The notes: generated by a model from the sequence alone, not told the origin. Counted from the first letter of the stretch, positions 53,589 to 62,293 are shown. The stretch is DNA of 64,000 nt from an uncultured Thalassotalea sp. (GCA_947492575.1 CANLNK010000002.1:221304-285303), one strand, 5' to 3'. Numbers and translations: made by a program.

Positions 53589-55385
53589 CTAGAAAACAAA
53601 CTCTTCTTCGTCGTGAGCCATCATGCTCGCAGCACCGTTTTCAATACAAGCAGCGTGACCGTGAGCACGAGGAAGAATACGTGCAAAGTAGAAACGTGCA
53701 GTTTTGATTTTAGCTTCATAGAAAGCTTTATCATCAGTACCAGCAGCTAATTGATCGAAAGCTACTTTCGCCATCTTCGCCCAGAAATAAGCAAGCGTTA
53801 GGTAACCCGAATACATCAAGTAATCAACTGATGCTGCACCGATTTCATCAGGATTTTGCATCGCTTTCATGCCAATTTCCTGTGTCATCTTTTGCCAGTT
53901 TGGCGCGATAGTAATCATCGGCCTAATAAACTCGCTCATCTGCTCATCGGTAATATTCTCTGTACAGAACGCGGTTACTTCAGCAGCGAATGGCTTAATC
54001 AGTTCACCTTTTGATCCTAGAATCTTACGCGCTAACAAGTCGAGTGCTTGAATACCTGTGGTACCCTCGTAAAGACAGCTAATTTTAGTATCACGCATTA
54101 GCTGTTCCATGCCCCACTCTTTAATGAAGCCATGACCGCCATATACTTGAACACCGTGACTTGTACACTCTAAGCCAAGCTCTGTTAAGAATGCCTTTGC
54201 TATTGGTGTCAATAATGCCAATTTGCTCTCAGCCTCAGCTTTCTTGGCAGCATCTTTTTCAACTTCTACAACATCAACAAGCTGTGCTAGATAGCCATTC
54301 AATGCACGACCGCCTTCAGCAATTGATTTTTGCGTTAATAGCATACGACGAACATCAGGATGCACAATGATTGGGTCGGCTGGGCCTGATGGGTTTTTAG
54401 GGCCAGATAGAGAGCGCATTTGTAGACGATCTTTTGCGTAAGCTAATGAGCCTTGGAAAGCAGCGTCAGCAGCAGCAACACCTTCATTAGCAACACCTAA
54501 ACGCGCAGCATTCATAAATGTAAACATGCAGTTTAGGCCACGGTTAACTTCACCAATCAGGTAACCTTTTGCGCCATCAAAGTTAATCACACAAGTGGCG
54601 TTCGCGTTGATACCCATTTTGTGTTCAATAGAGCCACAGTTAACACCATTACGCTCCGCTTTCTCGCCGTCAGCAGTAACATCAAACTTAGGTACGATGA
54701 ATAGTGAAATACCTTTAGTGCCTTCAGGTGAACCTGGAACACGAGCGATAACGATGTGTACGATGTTTTCAGATAAGTCGTGCTCACCAGCAGAGATAAA
54801 GATTTTTGTGCCTGTTAATGAGTAGGTGCCGTCTTCATTAGGCTCTGCTTTTGTACGCAGCATACCTAAGTCAGTACCACAATGTGGTTCAGTTAAACAC
54901 ATCGTGCCTGTCCAAGTACCTTCAACAAGCTTAGGCATAAACATAGCTTTTTGTTCGTCAGTACCATGGGCTTCCAATGTTGCCAATGCGCCATGGCTCA
55001 AACCTGGGTACATTGCAAAGCTGTGGTTAGCTGCCGACGTGAACTCACCAATAGCTGTATTTAAGGAGTGTGGAAGACCTTGGCCACCGTGTTCTACAGG
55101 CTGGGATAGTGTTGGCCAACCACCTTCAACGTATTGTTGATAAGCTTCTTTGAAACCATCTGGTGTGGTTACGACACCATCGTTCCAAGTACAACCTTGT
55201 TCGTCACCAATTTGATTGATAGGCGCAATCACTTCTTCGGTAAACTTAGCCGCTTCACCCATGATAGCATCGACCATATCCGGTGTTGCTTCTTCATAAC
55301 CAAGGGTCTGGTAATGACTCTCGCAATCAAGCAGTTCTTGCATTACGAACTTCATATCACGCAGTGGCGCTTTATACTCTGGCAT
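53589..55385 (-). CDS. Acyl-CoA dehydrogenase with C-terminal extension, copy 2
   Basis: 598 residues from the ATG at 55385 (GAGGAAG ribosome binding site); nine further codons upstream are in frame but unlikely. Closely similar along its whole length to copy 1, with the same motifs: TMCLTEPHCGTDLGMLRTKA, GTKIFISAGEHDLSENIVHIVIAR, LYEGTTGIQALDLLARK with the catalytic Glu near 440, and C-terminal RILPRAHGHAACIENGAASMM. Differences are spread over the sequence, so the duplication is old. Upstream are a palindrome ACCACT-CGTC-AGTGGT (55408-55423) and a TATAAT at 55445-55450 (minus). Confidence 0.92.
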   Translation of the reverse strand: MPEYKAPLRDMKFVMQELLDCESHYQTLGYEEATPDMVDAIMGEAAKFTEEVIAPINQIGDEQGCTWNDGVVTTPDGFKEAYQQYVEGGWPTLSQPVEHGGQGLPHSLNTAIGEFTSAANHSFAMYPGLSHGALATLEAHGTDEQKAMFMPKLVEGTWTGTMCLTEPHCGTDLGMLRTKAEPNEDGTYSLTGTKIFISAGEHDLSENIVHIVIARVPGSPEGTKGISLFIVPKFDVTADGEKAERNGVNCGSIEHKMGINANATCVINFDGAKGYLIGEVNRGLNCMFTFMNAARLGVANEGVAAADAAFQGSLAYAKDRLQMRSLSGPKNPSGPADPIIVHPDVRRMLLTQKSIAEGGRALNGYLAQLVDVVEVEKDAAKKAEAESKLALLTPIAKAFLTELGLECTSHGVQVYGGHGFIKEWGMEQLMRDTKISCLYEGTTGIQALDLLARKILGSKGELIKPFAAEVTAFCTENITDEQMSEFIRPMITIAPNWQKMTQEIGMKAMQNPDEIGAASVDYLMYSGYLTLAYFWAKMAKVAFDQLAAGTDDKAFYEAKIKTARFYFARILPRAHGHAACIENGAASMMAHDEEEFVF

Positions 55386-55407
55386 TGTTTTCTTCCTCAA
55401 TTTCATA

Positions 55408-55423
55408 ACCACTCGTCAGTGGT
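55408..55423. promoter_or_regulatory. Possible operator upstream of second acyl-CoA dehydrogenase
   Basis: ACCACT, four bases, AGTGGT, about 23 bases before the ATG and just downstream of a TATAAT on the minus strand. It fits an operator or a leader stem. The regulator is unknown; no FadR- or PsrA-type site was recognised. Confidence 0.4.
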
Positions 55424-55530
55424 CGGACTTGTTGTTATACCCTGATTATAATCACGTTGGCTCGAAATTGAAAAGGGATAAGTGATCATTAGGGCATCTA
55501 TCGGTATTTAGTATAGGCAAGATCGGTTCA

Positions 55531-55570
55531 AATAAAGAAAAAGGGAGCAATAGCTCCCCTTTTCTTTTTT
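55531..55570 (-). terminator. Terminator after DUF3010 gene
   Basis: GGGAGC, AATA, GCTCCC with flanking A- and T-rich runs, about 50 bases after the DUF3010 stop. Confidence 0.85.
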
Positions 55571-55617
55571 CTAATACGCGGCATTAGTTCTGCTGGATCA
55601 AAAACCAACCCAAAAGC

Positions 55618-56043
55618 TTATTTTGTTTCAAAAAATGCAAATGCGGTTTCAAATGCAGTTTGTTGAAACTTCTTTAGGCCCGTATCACGGAAGTCGATGC
55701 CTACTTGGCTTTTTGCCAATGCACTTTTAACAAAGCTCCCTGACACAATTTCAACGTCTAAATCTTCAATCAACTGAATCGCAGCTTCTAATTTGAAGCC
55801 AACAGGACCACCTGCAAACTTCCCTTTCAACGCACGACCTTTGATAACCACTTTTTCGATTTGGTAGTCAGACATTAATTTTTTAAATGCGAACTGAAAT
55901 TTTTGCATTTCTTCAGCGTTACCAGCGTCGCTAATGCTCAATTTAGGTACACGCAATTGAGGAATGTCATACAGACCATTTTCCAGAGACATAGCACATA
56001 CAACTGCATCATTGCCTTTTAGTTCTACACCACAAATTTTCAT
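55618..56043 (-). CDS. DUF3010 family protein
   Basis: 141 residues, cytoplasmic. MKICGVELKGNDAVVCAMSLENG opens like a RNase H-fold nuclease or resolvase (first beta hairpin), and VVIKGRALKGKFAGGPVGFKLEAAIQLI and SFVKSALAKSQVGI follow in the order known for DUF3010 proteins. The family is widespread in marine gammaproteobacteria and without known function. It has its own terminator and is divergent from the TetR gene. Confidence 0.85.
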   Translation of the reverse strand: MKICGVELKGNDAVVCAMSLENGLYDIPQLRVPKLSISDAGNAEEMQKFQFAFKKLMSDYQIEKVVIKGRALKGKFAGGPVGFKLEAAIQLIEDLDVEIVSGSFVKSALAKSQVGIDFRDTGLKKFQQTAFETAFAFFETK

Positions 56044-56406
56044 ATTAATTTAGCCTCTATTCTGTCTCTGAATTTTTACGGCGCTATTATGCGCTCGCAT
56101 CGCGCTGATTAACAGCAATTTCCCACTAATGACTAAGTTTAGAGCGATATATTTAACTCGCTGAAAATTTTGCCTATTTTTTCATAGTAAACGGCAAGTG
56201 GAAAAATTTCTGCACGAAAGAGTAAAGATTAGCCAGCATCCTTCGCTATTGGTAACGTTACCAAGTACTCGACTTAACGGAATGCTTCACATACACTGCT
56301 GATAAATTTTGCACATCAAGCACAAACGCAAAATCCATTAAGCAATAATTATAACGACTGCACGCGATATCAACACTGTGTAGCAGCCGAGCCAAAAAGA
56401 AAACCT
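56044..56406. other. 363-base divergent control region between DUF3010 and TetR genes
   Basis: Contains the perfect 16-bp palindrome at 56249-56264. No coding region is visible. It must hold promoters for both flanking genes; none with good consensus was identified. Confidence 0.6.
56249..56264. promoter_or_regulatory. Perfect palindrome TTGGTAACGTTACCAA, LacI-type operator
   Basis: A perfect 16-bp palindrome with central CG, the form bound by LacI/GalR-family sugar repressors. It lies 143 bases before the TetR gene and about 205 bases before the DUF3010 start. No LacI-family gene is in the window. Confidence 0.6.
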
Positions 56407-57042
56407 ATGCAAGAAGATTCCATTATTGAAGCGAAACAAGCCCGCAGTCAGCAGACACAAAAGAAACTATTAGCGGCCTTGAGCGATAGCTTAAAAACAC
56501 AGTTTTTTGAACACATCAGTATTGCTCACATCACCGAACAAGCAGGTGTTTCGGTTGGTACATTTTATCGCCGTTTTAAAAACAAAGAAGCGTTGCTCCC
56601 CTACCTATATCAGGACTTTAGCGAACAGTTTAGAGATTGGGTATCTGCTTTAGAGGCAAATAAGCAAGATAATTTAAGTAGGCAACTTGCCTGTTTAGTT
56701 ACTGAGTGTAACGCCTTCTTGCACACGCACGCAGGAGTGCTAAGAACGCTTCACTTAAATTCTCGTCTTTACCCGGAAATACTTACCAAAAGCCAATTAT
56801 TCGAACGTAGTCATGATTATCAACAACTTGCAGCCCTACTGATGACCTACTCTACGGAAATTAGTCACCCAAAGCCAAAAATTGCCTGTGAAATGGCCAT
56901 TTTTATGCTCATTAGCAACTTAATTGAAAAAGTTCTGTACTCAGAATTAACGCCAGCTATTGCATCACCGCTCAGTGAAGAGGAAAATCAGCATGAACTT
57001 ACGCTTGTGCTGCAGAATTATCTTCAATCTCCACAAGCATAG
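56407..57042 (+). CDS. TetR/AcrR-family transcriptional regulator
   Basis: 211 residues. N-terminal helix-turn-helix at about 38-59 (ISIAHITEQAGVSVGTFYRRFKNKEALLPYLY), a typical TetR motif; the C-terminal part is helical and variable, for ligand binding (LACLVTECNAFLHTHAGVLRTLHLNSRLYPEI). Closest in feel to TetR proteins that control enzymes of lipid or alcohol breakdown, but the ligand cannot be told. It is followed in the same direction by an SDR (gap 90) and an amidohydrolase, which are its likely targets. Confidence 0.88.
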   Translation: MQEDSIIEAKQARSQQTQKKLLAALSDSLKTQFFEHISIAHITEQAGVSVGTFYRRFKNKEALLPYLYQDFSEQFRDWVSALEANKQDNLSRQLACLVTECNAFLHTHAGVLRTLHLNSRLYPEILTKSQLFERSHDYQQLAALLMTYSTEISHPKPKIACEMAIFMLISNLIEKVLYSELTPAIASPLSEEENQHELTLVLQNYLQSPQA

Positions 57043-57132
57043 AACCACCTGAGCGCTAGCTAATTAATAGCGCTCAATGAAGGCATTACGCGAAAAATCG
57101 ATAGAGCGAAAAAAGCAATAAGGCAAAAATTG

Positions 57133-57858
57133 ATGACCAAAACATGTGTAATTACCGGTGCAAGCTCAGGAATAGGTTTGAGCATTGCGGAGAAATTCAT
57201 CGCAGAAGGCTACCAAGTATTTAACTTAGATATTCAATCGGGAAGCGCTGGAACGTTTGTATCGTGCGATATGACTAATGTTGATGCGGTAACAGAAGCG
57301 ATTGACAACATCGGTGAGCAATACGGCATAGATGTATTAGTTTCCAATGCCGGTGTGCACTACTCTGCCAATATCGAAAATACCTCAGAGCAAGATTTTG
57401 AACGCGTATTTAACATTAATGTTAAAGGTGCTTATGCTGCCACCAAAGCTTGCCTGCCCTTCATGAAGGAAAAACAGCAAGGTAGTGTTATTTACATTGC
57501 GAGCGACCAAGCCCTGATTGGTAAACGTAATTCGTTTGCTTACAACCTATCAAAAGCGGCGCTTGCTTCCATGGCTAAAACGACGGCGCTCGATTACGCC
57601 GAGTTCAACATTCGTGCAAATGCCGTTTGTCCGGGTACGATCGAAACACCGCTTTACCATAAAGCTATTGATAGTTATGTAGAAAAATCAGGAGCCGATA
57701 AAACTGTCGTTCATCAAGAGGAAGCCCAGCTGCAACCAATTGGCCGGCTTGGTCAGCCAGAGGAAGTTGCCGAACTCACCTTCTTTTTGGCTTCAGACAA
57801 AGCAAGCTTTATCACTGGCAGCTTGCAAGTCATCGATGGCGGCTATACCGCTCAGTAG
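57133..57858 (+). CDS. Short-chain dehydrogenase/reductase
   Basis: Classical SDR, 241 residues from the ATG at 57133. Cofactor motif TGASSGIG at 8-15, NAG (VLVSNAGVHY), and the catalytic Ser124, Tyr137 and Lys141 (YNLSK). The C-terminal CPGTIETPLYHKA and SFITGSLQVIDGGYTAQ are standard. Asp after the second strand (FNLDIQSG) suggests NAD+ preference. The neighbouring COG3618-type amidohydrolase raises the possibility of a sugar-dehydrogenase/lactonase pair, but substrate specificity cannot be read from the sequence. Confidence 0.9.
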   Translation: MTKTCVITGASSGIGLSIAEKFIAEGYQVFNLDIQSGSAGTFVSCDMTNVDAVTEAIDNIGEQYGIDVLVSNAGVHYSANIENTSEQDFERVFNINVKGAYAATKACLPFMKEKQQGSVIYIASDQALIGKRNSFAYNLSKAALASMAKTTALDYAEFNIRANAVCPGTIETPLYHKAIDSYVEKSGADKTVVHQEEAQLQPIGRLGQPEEVAELTFFLASDKASFITGSLQVIDGGYTAQ

Positions 57859-57894
57859 CCGCATGCAGTGATGGCACAAGCGTAGACTTTTACA

Positions 57895-58815
57895 ATGACG
57901 CAAATTATCGACCCTCACCTTCATTTATTTGATTTAAATCGAGGTGAATACCAATGGTTACAATCAAGCAATCCGCCATATTGGCCCGATAAAGCGGTCA
58001 TCAATCGAAACTTTGCCCCTACTGATTTAGTACTATCATCAACACAAAGGCTCGCTGGTTTCGTTCATATCGAAGCCGGCTTCGATAACGAGCAACCATG
58101 GCGAGAAATTGCTTGGCTAGAAAGCGCATTTACCAATAGTGCTATACCAAATTTCAAAACTATCGCATGCGTTGACCTAATTCTTGAGCCAACTAAGTTC
58201 AAGCAACAACTTAATAAACTATTGACGTTTTCATCAGTTGTCGGTGTAAGGCATATATTGGATGGGGATGCAGTAGAGATTCTTACAAGCCCATTTGCAG
58301 ATTCAAATTTAAACCTACTCAGCAAACATAGTCTTATCTTTGAGCTTCAAATACCAATTACGGATGAAGCGGCTGTTGATTTAGTGATTAGCAAGTTCAA
58401 AGCGCTATCTAACCTAGCTGTTGTCATCAACCACGCAGGTTTTCCACCTATAGCTCCACCGTCAGGCGAATTAATAGTTGAATCGTTAGGCGACTCGTCA
58501 AATGAAGCGCAATATAAACGTTGGCGCAATAGCTTATCGCTATTAGCTCAGCTGCCTAATGTATTCATTAAATGTTCTGGGTGGGAAATGGGCGCTCGCC
58601 AATACACCGCTAAACAGGTAGCAGAAGTAGTTCTTGAAGTGATTAAGGTGTTCGGCGAAGATAAGGTGATGTTAGCAAGCAATTTTCCGCTAACTCTGTT
58701 TACTCATTCTTATGAAAAGCTTTGGCAATTATACCAAGACCAATTAGGGTTAAACCGCTTGCAATTTGAGCGCTTAGCTTACCGCAATGCTAAGCGCATT
58801 TATCGATTTAATTAA
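57895..58815 (+). CDS. Amidohydrolase-2 (COG3618, fuconolactonase-like) protein
   Basis: 306 residues, a TIM-barrel metal-dependent hydrolase of the amidohydrolase_2 family. DPHLHLFDLNRGEYQWL at the N-terminus gives the H-x-H metal motif (His8 and His10); later VVINHAGFPP, FIKCSGWEMGA and KVMLASNFPLT are the family landmarks (the last with Asn in place of the Asp seen in many amidohydrolases, as is usual in this subgroup). Relatives hydrolyse sugar lactones such as L-fuconolactone or related cyclic compounds. It is 36 bases after the SDR, likely in one operon. Confidence 0.85.
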   Translation: MTQIIDPHLHLFDLNRGEYQWLQSSNPPYWPDKAVINRNFAPTDLVLSSTQRLAGFVHIEAGFDNEQPWREIAWLESAFTNSAIPNFKTIACVDLILEPTKFKQQLNKLLTFSSVVGVRHILDGDAVEILTSPFADSNLNLLSKHSLIFELQIPITDEAAVDLVISKFKALSNLAVVINHAGFPPIAPPSGELIVESLGDSSNEAQYKRWRNSLSLLAQLPNVFIKCSGWEMGARQYTAKQVAEVVLEVIKVFGEDKVMLASNFPLTLFTHSYEKLWQLYQDQLGLNRLQFERLAYRNAKRIYRFN

Positions 58816-58826
58816 GTAGAAGAAAA

Positions 58827-59339
58827 TTAGCAGTCTTCTGTAACAACAGTCACCGTGCAAGCCGGATCGCCGAAAGAGTCATAAATAACATAACAGCCTT
58901 CGTCAGTCGGTACTGAGAAGCCAGGAATATTATAGCCCACTAAGGTGTATTGATTGTTTGTTTGTGCTGTTAGCCCTGCGCTGCCATCCAAGGTGATAAA
59001 GTCAACCATAGTAAGCTGGTCGCCAAGCTCTGCTTCACTTTCAGGGCATAAATTACGCCAATCTATTTCCGCTGACTCATTACCAAAATCAATAAGATAC
59101 GCTGCTTGATCGCCAGGGTTCGAATCGGTAATTTCAAGCCCTTTTACGCGAGCCTTCATGTTGACCAGTTTAATTGAAGACTTCATCGTACCTGCAATTG
59201 ACTCGAGCGTTGCAACTTTCGCTGAGCTTGAAAGGTCAATAAATTTCGGCGCGGCTGTCGCTGCCAAAATCCCCAAAATAACAATGACGACCACGAGCTC
59301 AATCAGTGTAAAGCCACGTGCATTTAACATCTTATTCAT
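58827..59339 (-). CDS. MSHA-like type IV pilin / pseudopilin
   Basis: 170 residues. Leader MNKMLNARG, then FTLIELVVVIVILGILAATAAPKFIDLSSSAKVATLESIAGTMKSSIKLVNMKA, which is closest to MSHA pilins (MshA/MshB type), with Glu at mature position 5. Cysteines in NLCPESE, EGCYVIYDSFGDPACTVTVVTEDC give a C-terminal disulfide. No other MSHA genes (mshE, mshG, mshL) are in the window, so it is an isolated pilin gene that would depend on assembly machinery elsewhere. The ribosome binding site is weak. Convergent with the amidohydrolase gene, 11 bases apart. Confidence 0.85.
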   Translation of the reverse strand: MNKMLNARGFTLIELVVVIVILGILAATAAPKFIDLSSSAKVATLESIAGTMKSSIKLVNMKARVKGLEITDSNPGDQAAYLIDFGNESAEIDWRNLCPESEAELGDQLTMVDFITLDGSAGLTAQTNNQYTLVGYNIPGFSVPTDEGCYVIYDSFGDPACTVTVVTEDC

Positions 59340-59450
59340 TGAAAGTACTACTAAGTGAGTTGTCTAATTAAGACGCCAGTATATACACCAATTTTCAATT
59401 TTAACAACAACTTATTAACAAAAGCCCTCAATTTCGCGAATAATGGATAC

Positions 59451-59484
59451 AAAAAAGCCGATAACTGCTTGAACAATTATCGGC
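59451..59484 (-). terminator. Terminator after amidohydrolase operon
   Basis: On the minus strand GCCGATAA, 12 bases, TTATCGGC followed by TTTTTT; about 25 bases after the amidohydrolase stop. Confidence 0.88.
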
Positions 59485-59508
59485 ATGAGAACTTACTTAT
59501 TTACCTGT

Positions 59509-60744
59509 TTATTTAATGTAAGCTCGTGGCATATCTGAGTCTGTTGTGTAGCGATCGCGAAGTTTGTCCTGACGACTTTCTAACACTTGCGCTTCACCGC
59601 TGATCCAAAGTTGCTCAGCCTTAGTGCTCAATTCGAAAGGATCTGCGCTCCACAATACGATATCAGCAGCTTTACCTACTTCAATTTTACCTGAATCCAA
59701 GCCAAACACGTCTGCAACGTTCGCTGTTACCGACGCAAGTGCCGCATCGTAGTCCATACCGTTTGCAACCGCGTTACCAACAGTAAAGCGCAACAAGTGA
59801 GTATTATGTGTATCGCCATCAACAGTAATAATGACTTTGATGCCTGCTTTTGAAAGCTTACCAGCGTTAGCTAAATTCGTGTGAAGTGAATCAAAGCTAC
59901 CCGGTAGGTTACGCATAGCGCTCATCACTACTGGTACATTTGCTTTCGCGATTTCTTCCATCACAAGTACAGAGTCAGCAGCACCTGCTAACACTAAGTT
60001 AAGACCAAAGCGCTCTTTCATCGCTAATACAGCTAAAATGTCGGTTGCACGATCAACATGTGCAATTAGTGGCTTTTCACCCGCAAGTAACGCATTGATA
60101 ACTTGCGCATCACGCTTGACGTCTTTCTTATCGTCTTTGTCGTCTTTCTTTGCTTTCGCTAACGCTTTTTCAGCGTCTTCTAGCTTATTGCTTAGCTTTT
60201 GCAGTGCCATAGCGCGTGAGCCTTTAGACTCAGCACCAAGCTCAACCACTACAGCACCATTTGCAGCCAATACACTGTCAAAGTCTCCCGACATATTTGC
60301 TACGAAGGTTTGTCCCTTGAACATATCGTCGCCACCACGTGGAGCAACAACACTGCGGGTAATACCACCTTTACGTGTTAACGGAATAGCTGTTGATTTA
60401 GGGTTAAACGCAAGGCTTGCGTCAAACGTAATGTCAGCTTTTTTGTCGCTCGCGTCGCGGCTAGAAGCAACAGCACTAACTTCAACTAAGCCTAATTGGT
60501 TCATTGACGCAATAAAGCCCGGTGTTAACACTTTACCTTGTGCGTCAATTGATTGATCAGCAGTAACAGATTCAGGGTTAATCGCCGTAATCACGCCGTT
60601 ATCGATAACCACTGTCGCATTTTCTAAAACACCCGCAGAAGTGGCTGTATGCACTTTGGCATTAGTGATAGCTAAACTTGCTGCATTTGCTGCCGTCGCA
60701 CCCGCTAATGCTAAGGCGACTAAAGAAGATTTAAATAATTTCAT
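59509..60744 (-). CDS. Exported amidohydrolase-like protein lacking the HxH metal motif
   Basis: 411 residues with a signal peptide (LFKSSLVALALAGATAANA). The overall plan is that of imidazolonepropionase-type amidohydrolases (KVLTPGFIASMNQLGL, later VNADVFGLDSGKIEVGKAADIVLWSADPFELS-type C-terminus). Where active members have GxIDxHxH, this one has GFIASMNQLGL (residues 77-86), so the N-terminal metal ligands are missing. A very charged insert (KALAKAKKDDKDDKKDVKRD) lies near residue 200. It is 15 bases downstream of a related, intact amidohydrolase, so it may be a catalytically inactive partner. GCGAGGAC is the ribosome binding site. Confidence 0.8.
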   Translation of the reverse strand: MKLFKSSLVALALAGATAANAASLAITNAKVHTATSAGVLENATVVIDNGVITAINPESVTADQSIDAQGKVLTPGFIASMNQLGLVEVSAVASSRDASDKKADITFDASLAFNPKSTAIPLTRKGGITRSVVAPRGGDDMFKGQTFVANMSGDFDSVLAANGAVVVELGAESKGSRAMALQKLSNKLEDAEKALAKAKKDDKDDKKDVKRDAQVINALLAGEKPLIAHVDRATDILAVLAMKERFGLNLVLAGAADSVLVMEEIAKANVPVVMSAMRNLPGSFDSLHTNLANAGKLSKAGIKVIITVDGDTHNTHLLRFTVGNAVANGMDYDAALASVTANVADVFGLDSGKIEVGKAADIVLWSADPFELSTKAEQLWISGEAQVLESRQDKLRDRYTTDSDMPRAYIK

Positions 60745-60759
60745 AACTTAGTCCTCGCC

Positions 60760-62142
60760 CTATTCCTGACCTAACATAAAGTCGCTTTGTGCTTGATATT
60801 TCTCGTCATAACGATCATATACTTTTGCTCCATCTACGAATACTTGATCTGCTTGTGCATAAACGCTGAACGGATTAGTGTTCCAAAGCACAACATCAGC
60901 AGCTTTACCTTTTACTAGGCTACCAGTCTTATCATCGATACCAAGCGACTTGGCTGCATTGCTCGTGATCCAAACAATCGCATCTTCTTCTTTTAGGTCA
61001 AAACCATTGTCATTAGCGCGATACATGATCTTGCCTGCTTCTTGGTTTAAACGTTGGATTGTTGTACCTGAATCTGAGTGAACAACAGCACAAGAGTTTT
61101 TAACGGCATCAACAATCGCGACATTCTCTTCAACCATGTCGTAGGCTTCCATCTTGAAGCCCCACCAATCTGGCCACATTGCTGCACAGTTGCCATTTTC
61201 AGCTAACATGTCTGCAATTTTGTAGCCCTCAATCGCGTGATGGAATGTACCTGAGTGGTAGTTAAACTCTTTACCAAGGTCAATCATCATTGCCATTTCT
61301 TCGGCTTTGTAACAGTGGTTGTGAATTAAGATATCACCGTCAAGCACACCTTTTAGGGTGTCTAATTCAATATCACGTGTCGGTGCTTGAGGTTTTTTAC
61401 CTGCCGCGTAATCTGCTTCATATTTTTCCCAAGCACGCTTGTACTCAGTCGCTTCAGCCCAAGCCATGCGGTAGCCAGCCATGTTCCCCATACGTGTACC
61501 TGGTGCCTCTTTACGACTACCGTAAACACGTTTAGGGTTTTCACCACAGGCCATTTTTAAGCCATATGGCGCTTCAGGGAACTTCATCCCTTGCATTGTG
61601 TGGCTAGGCACGTTCTTTAACGTGACACCGCGGCCACCAAACAAATTCGCAGAACCCGGTAATAATTGAAGCGTTGTTACGCCACCAGCACGAGCATTTT
61701 GGAACCCTGGGTCTTGTGGCCAAACACTGTGCTCTGCCCACACTTCAGACGTATTCGGTGAAGTCATTTCATTGCCGTCGGCATGAGATTCAACCGATGG
61801 GCTAGGATAAACACCTAAGTGAGAATGTACGTCAATAACGCCCGGTGTTACCCACTTGTCGCTACCGTCAACTACAGTTGCGCCATCGGTTGGCAAGCCT
61901 TGAGCAACTTGAACGATTTTGCCGTCCATAAACAACACGTCAGCGTTTTCTATACGCTCGCCGTTACCAACTAATACAGTGGCGTTTTGGATTAGTGTTT
62001 TTTGACTCGGTAGCACTTGGTATGTACTTGGATATGGGTTTTTATTGATAGTGACTTTTGCATCTTGTTGCTCTGACTGCATACAGCCAGTTAACGCAAC
62101 AGAAACTGCAGCCATTACTAACGATGGAACAATTTTGTGCAT
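60760..62142 (-). CDS. Amidohydrolase family lipoprotein (intact metal site)
   Basis: 460 residues from the ATG at 62142. The signal peptide ends in the lipobox ALTGC (Cys20), so it is a lipoprotein. The metal motif is present (GVIDVHSHLGVYP, His106 and His108), followed by ILIHNHCYKAEEM, YHSGTFHHAIEGYKIADML and CAVVHSDSGTTIQRLNQEAGK; the C-terminal GSLVKGKAADVVLWNTNPFSVYAQADQVFVDG is the usual end of this family. Substrate unknown; relatives are annotated as imidazolonepropionase-like or peptidase-like. First gene of a two-gene operon with the degenerate partner. Confidence 0.85.
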   Translation of the reverse strand: MHKIVPSLVMAAVSVALTGCMQSEQQDAKVTINKNPYPSTYQVLPSQKTLIQNATVLVGNGERIENADVLFMDGKIVQVAQGLPTDGATVVDGSDKWVTPGVIDVHSHLGVYPSPSVESHADGNEMTSPNTSEVWAEHSVWPQDPGFQNARAGGVTTLQLLPGSANLFGGRGVTLKNVPSHTMQGMKFPEAPYGLKMACGENPKRVYGSRKEAPGTRMGNMAGYRMAWAEATEYKRAWEKYEADYAAGKKPQAPTRDIELDTLKGVLDGDILIHNHCYKAEEMAMMIDLGKEFNYHSGTFHHAIEGYKIADMLAENGNCAAMWPDWWGFKMEAYDMVEENVAIVDAVKNSCAVVHSDSGTTIQRLNQEAGKIMYRANDNGFDLKEEDAIVWITSNAAKSLGIDDKTGSLVKGKAADVVLWNTNPFSVYAQADQVFVDGAKVYDRYDEKYQAQSDFMLGQE

Positions 62143-62275
62143 GATTATTTCTCGTAGTGTTTTTATATTTGCAGATGACTTCAAGTTTAGGCTAAGAGGC
62201 GCCTAGATGTTTCAAATAGTTAACTAATGAAACGTATTATGACAGCAAATCAGCAGCAAGCGATATTGTGATAAA

Positions 62276-62293
62276 ATCGCAAAAATTTGCGAT
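62276..62293 (-). terminator. Stem after msrQ, possible terminator
   Basis: ATCGCAAA, AA, TTTGCGAT: on the minus strand followed by TTTTATC. About 30 bases after the msrQ stop. It could also be an operator for the amidohydrolase genes. Confidence 0.55.

Noticed and set aside
55443-55454. Perfect palindrome TGATTATAATCA upstream of the second acyl-CoA dehydrogenase
   Set aside because: It is largely a -10 TATAAT on the minus strand with symmetric AT-rich flanks; a 12-bp AT-rich palindrome can arise by chance.
62206-62240. GTTTCA-N13-TGAAAC upstream of the amidohydrolase operon as an operator
   Set aside because: Only six bases per arm with a long, unsymmetric spacer; too weak to report as a site.
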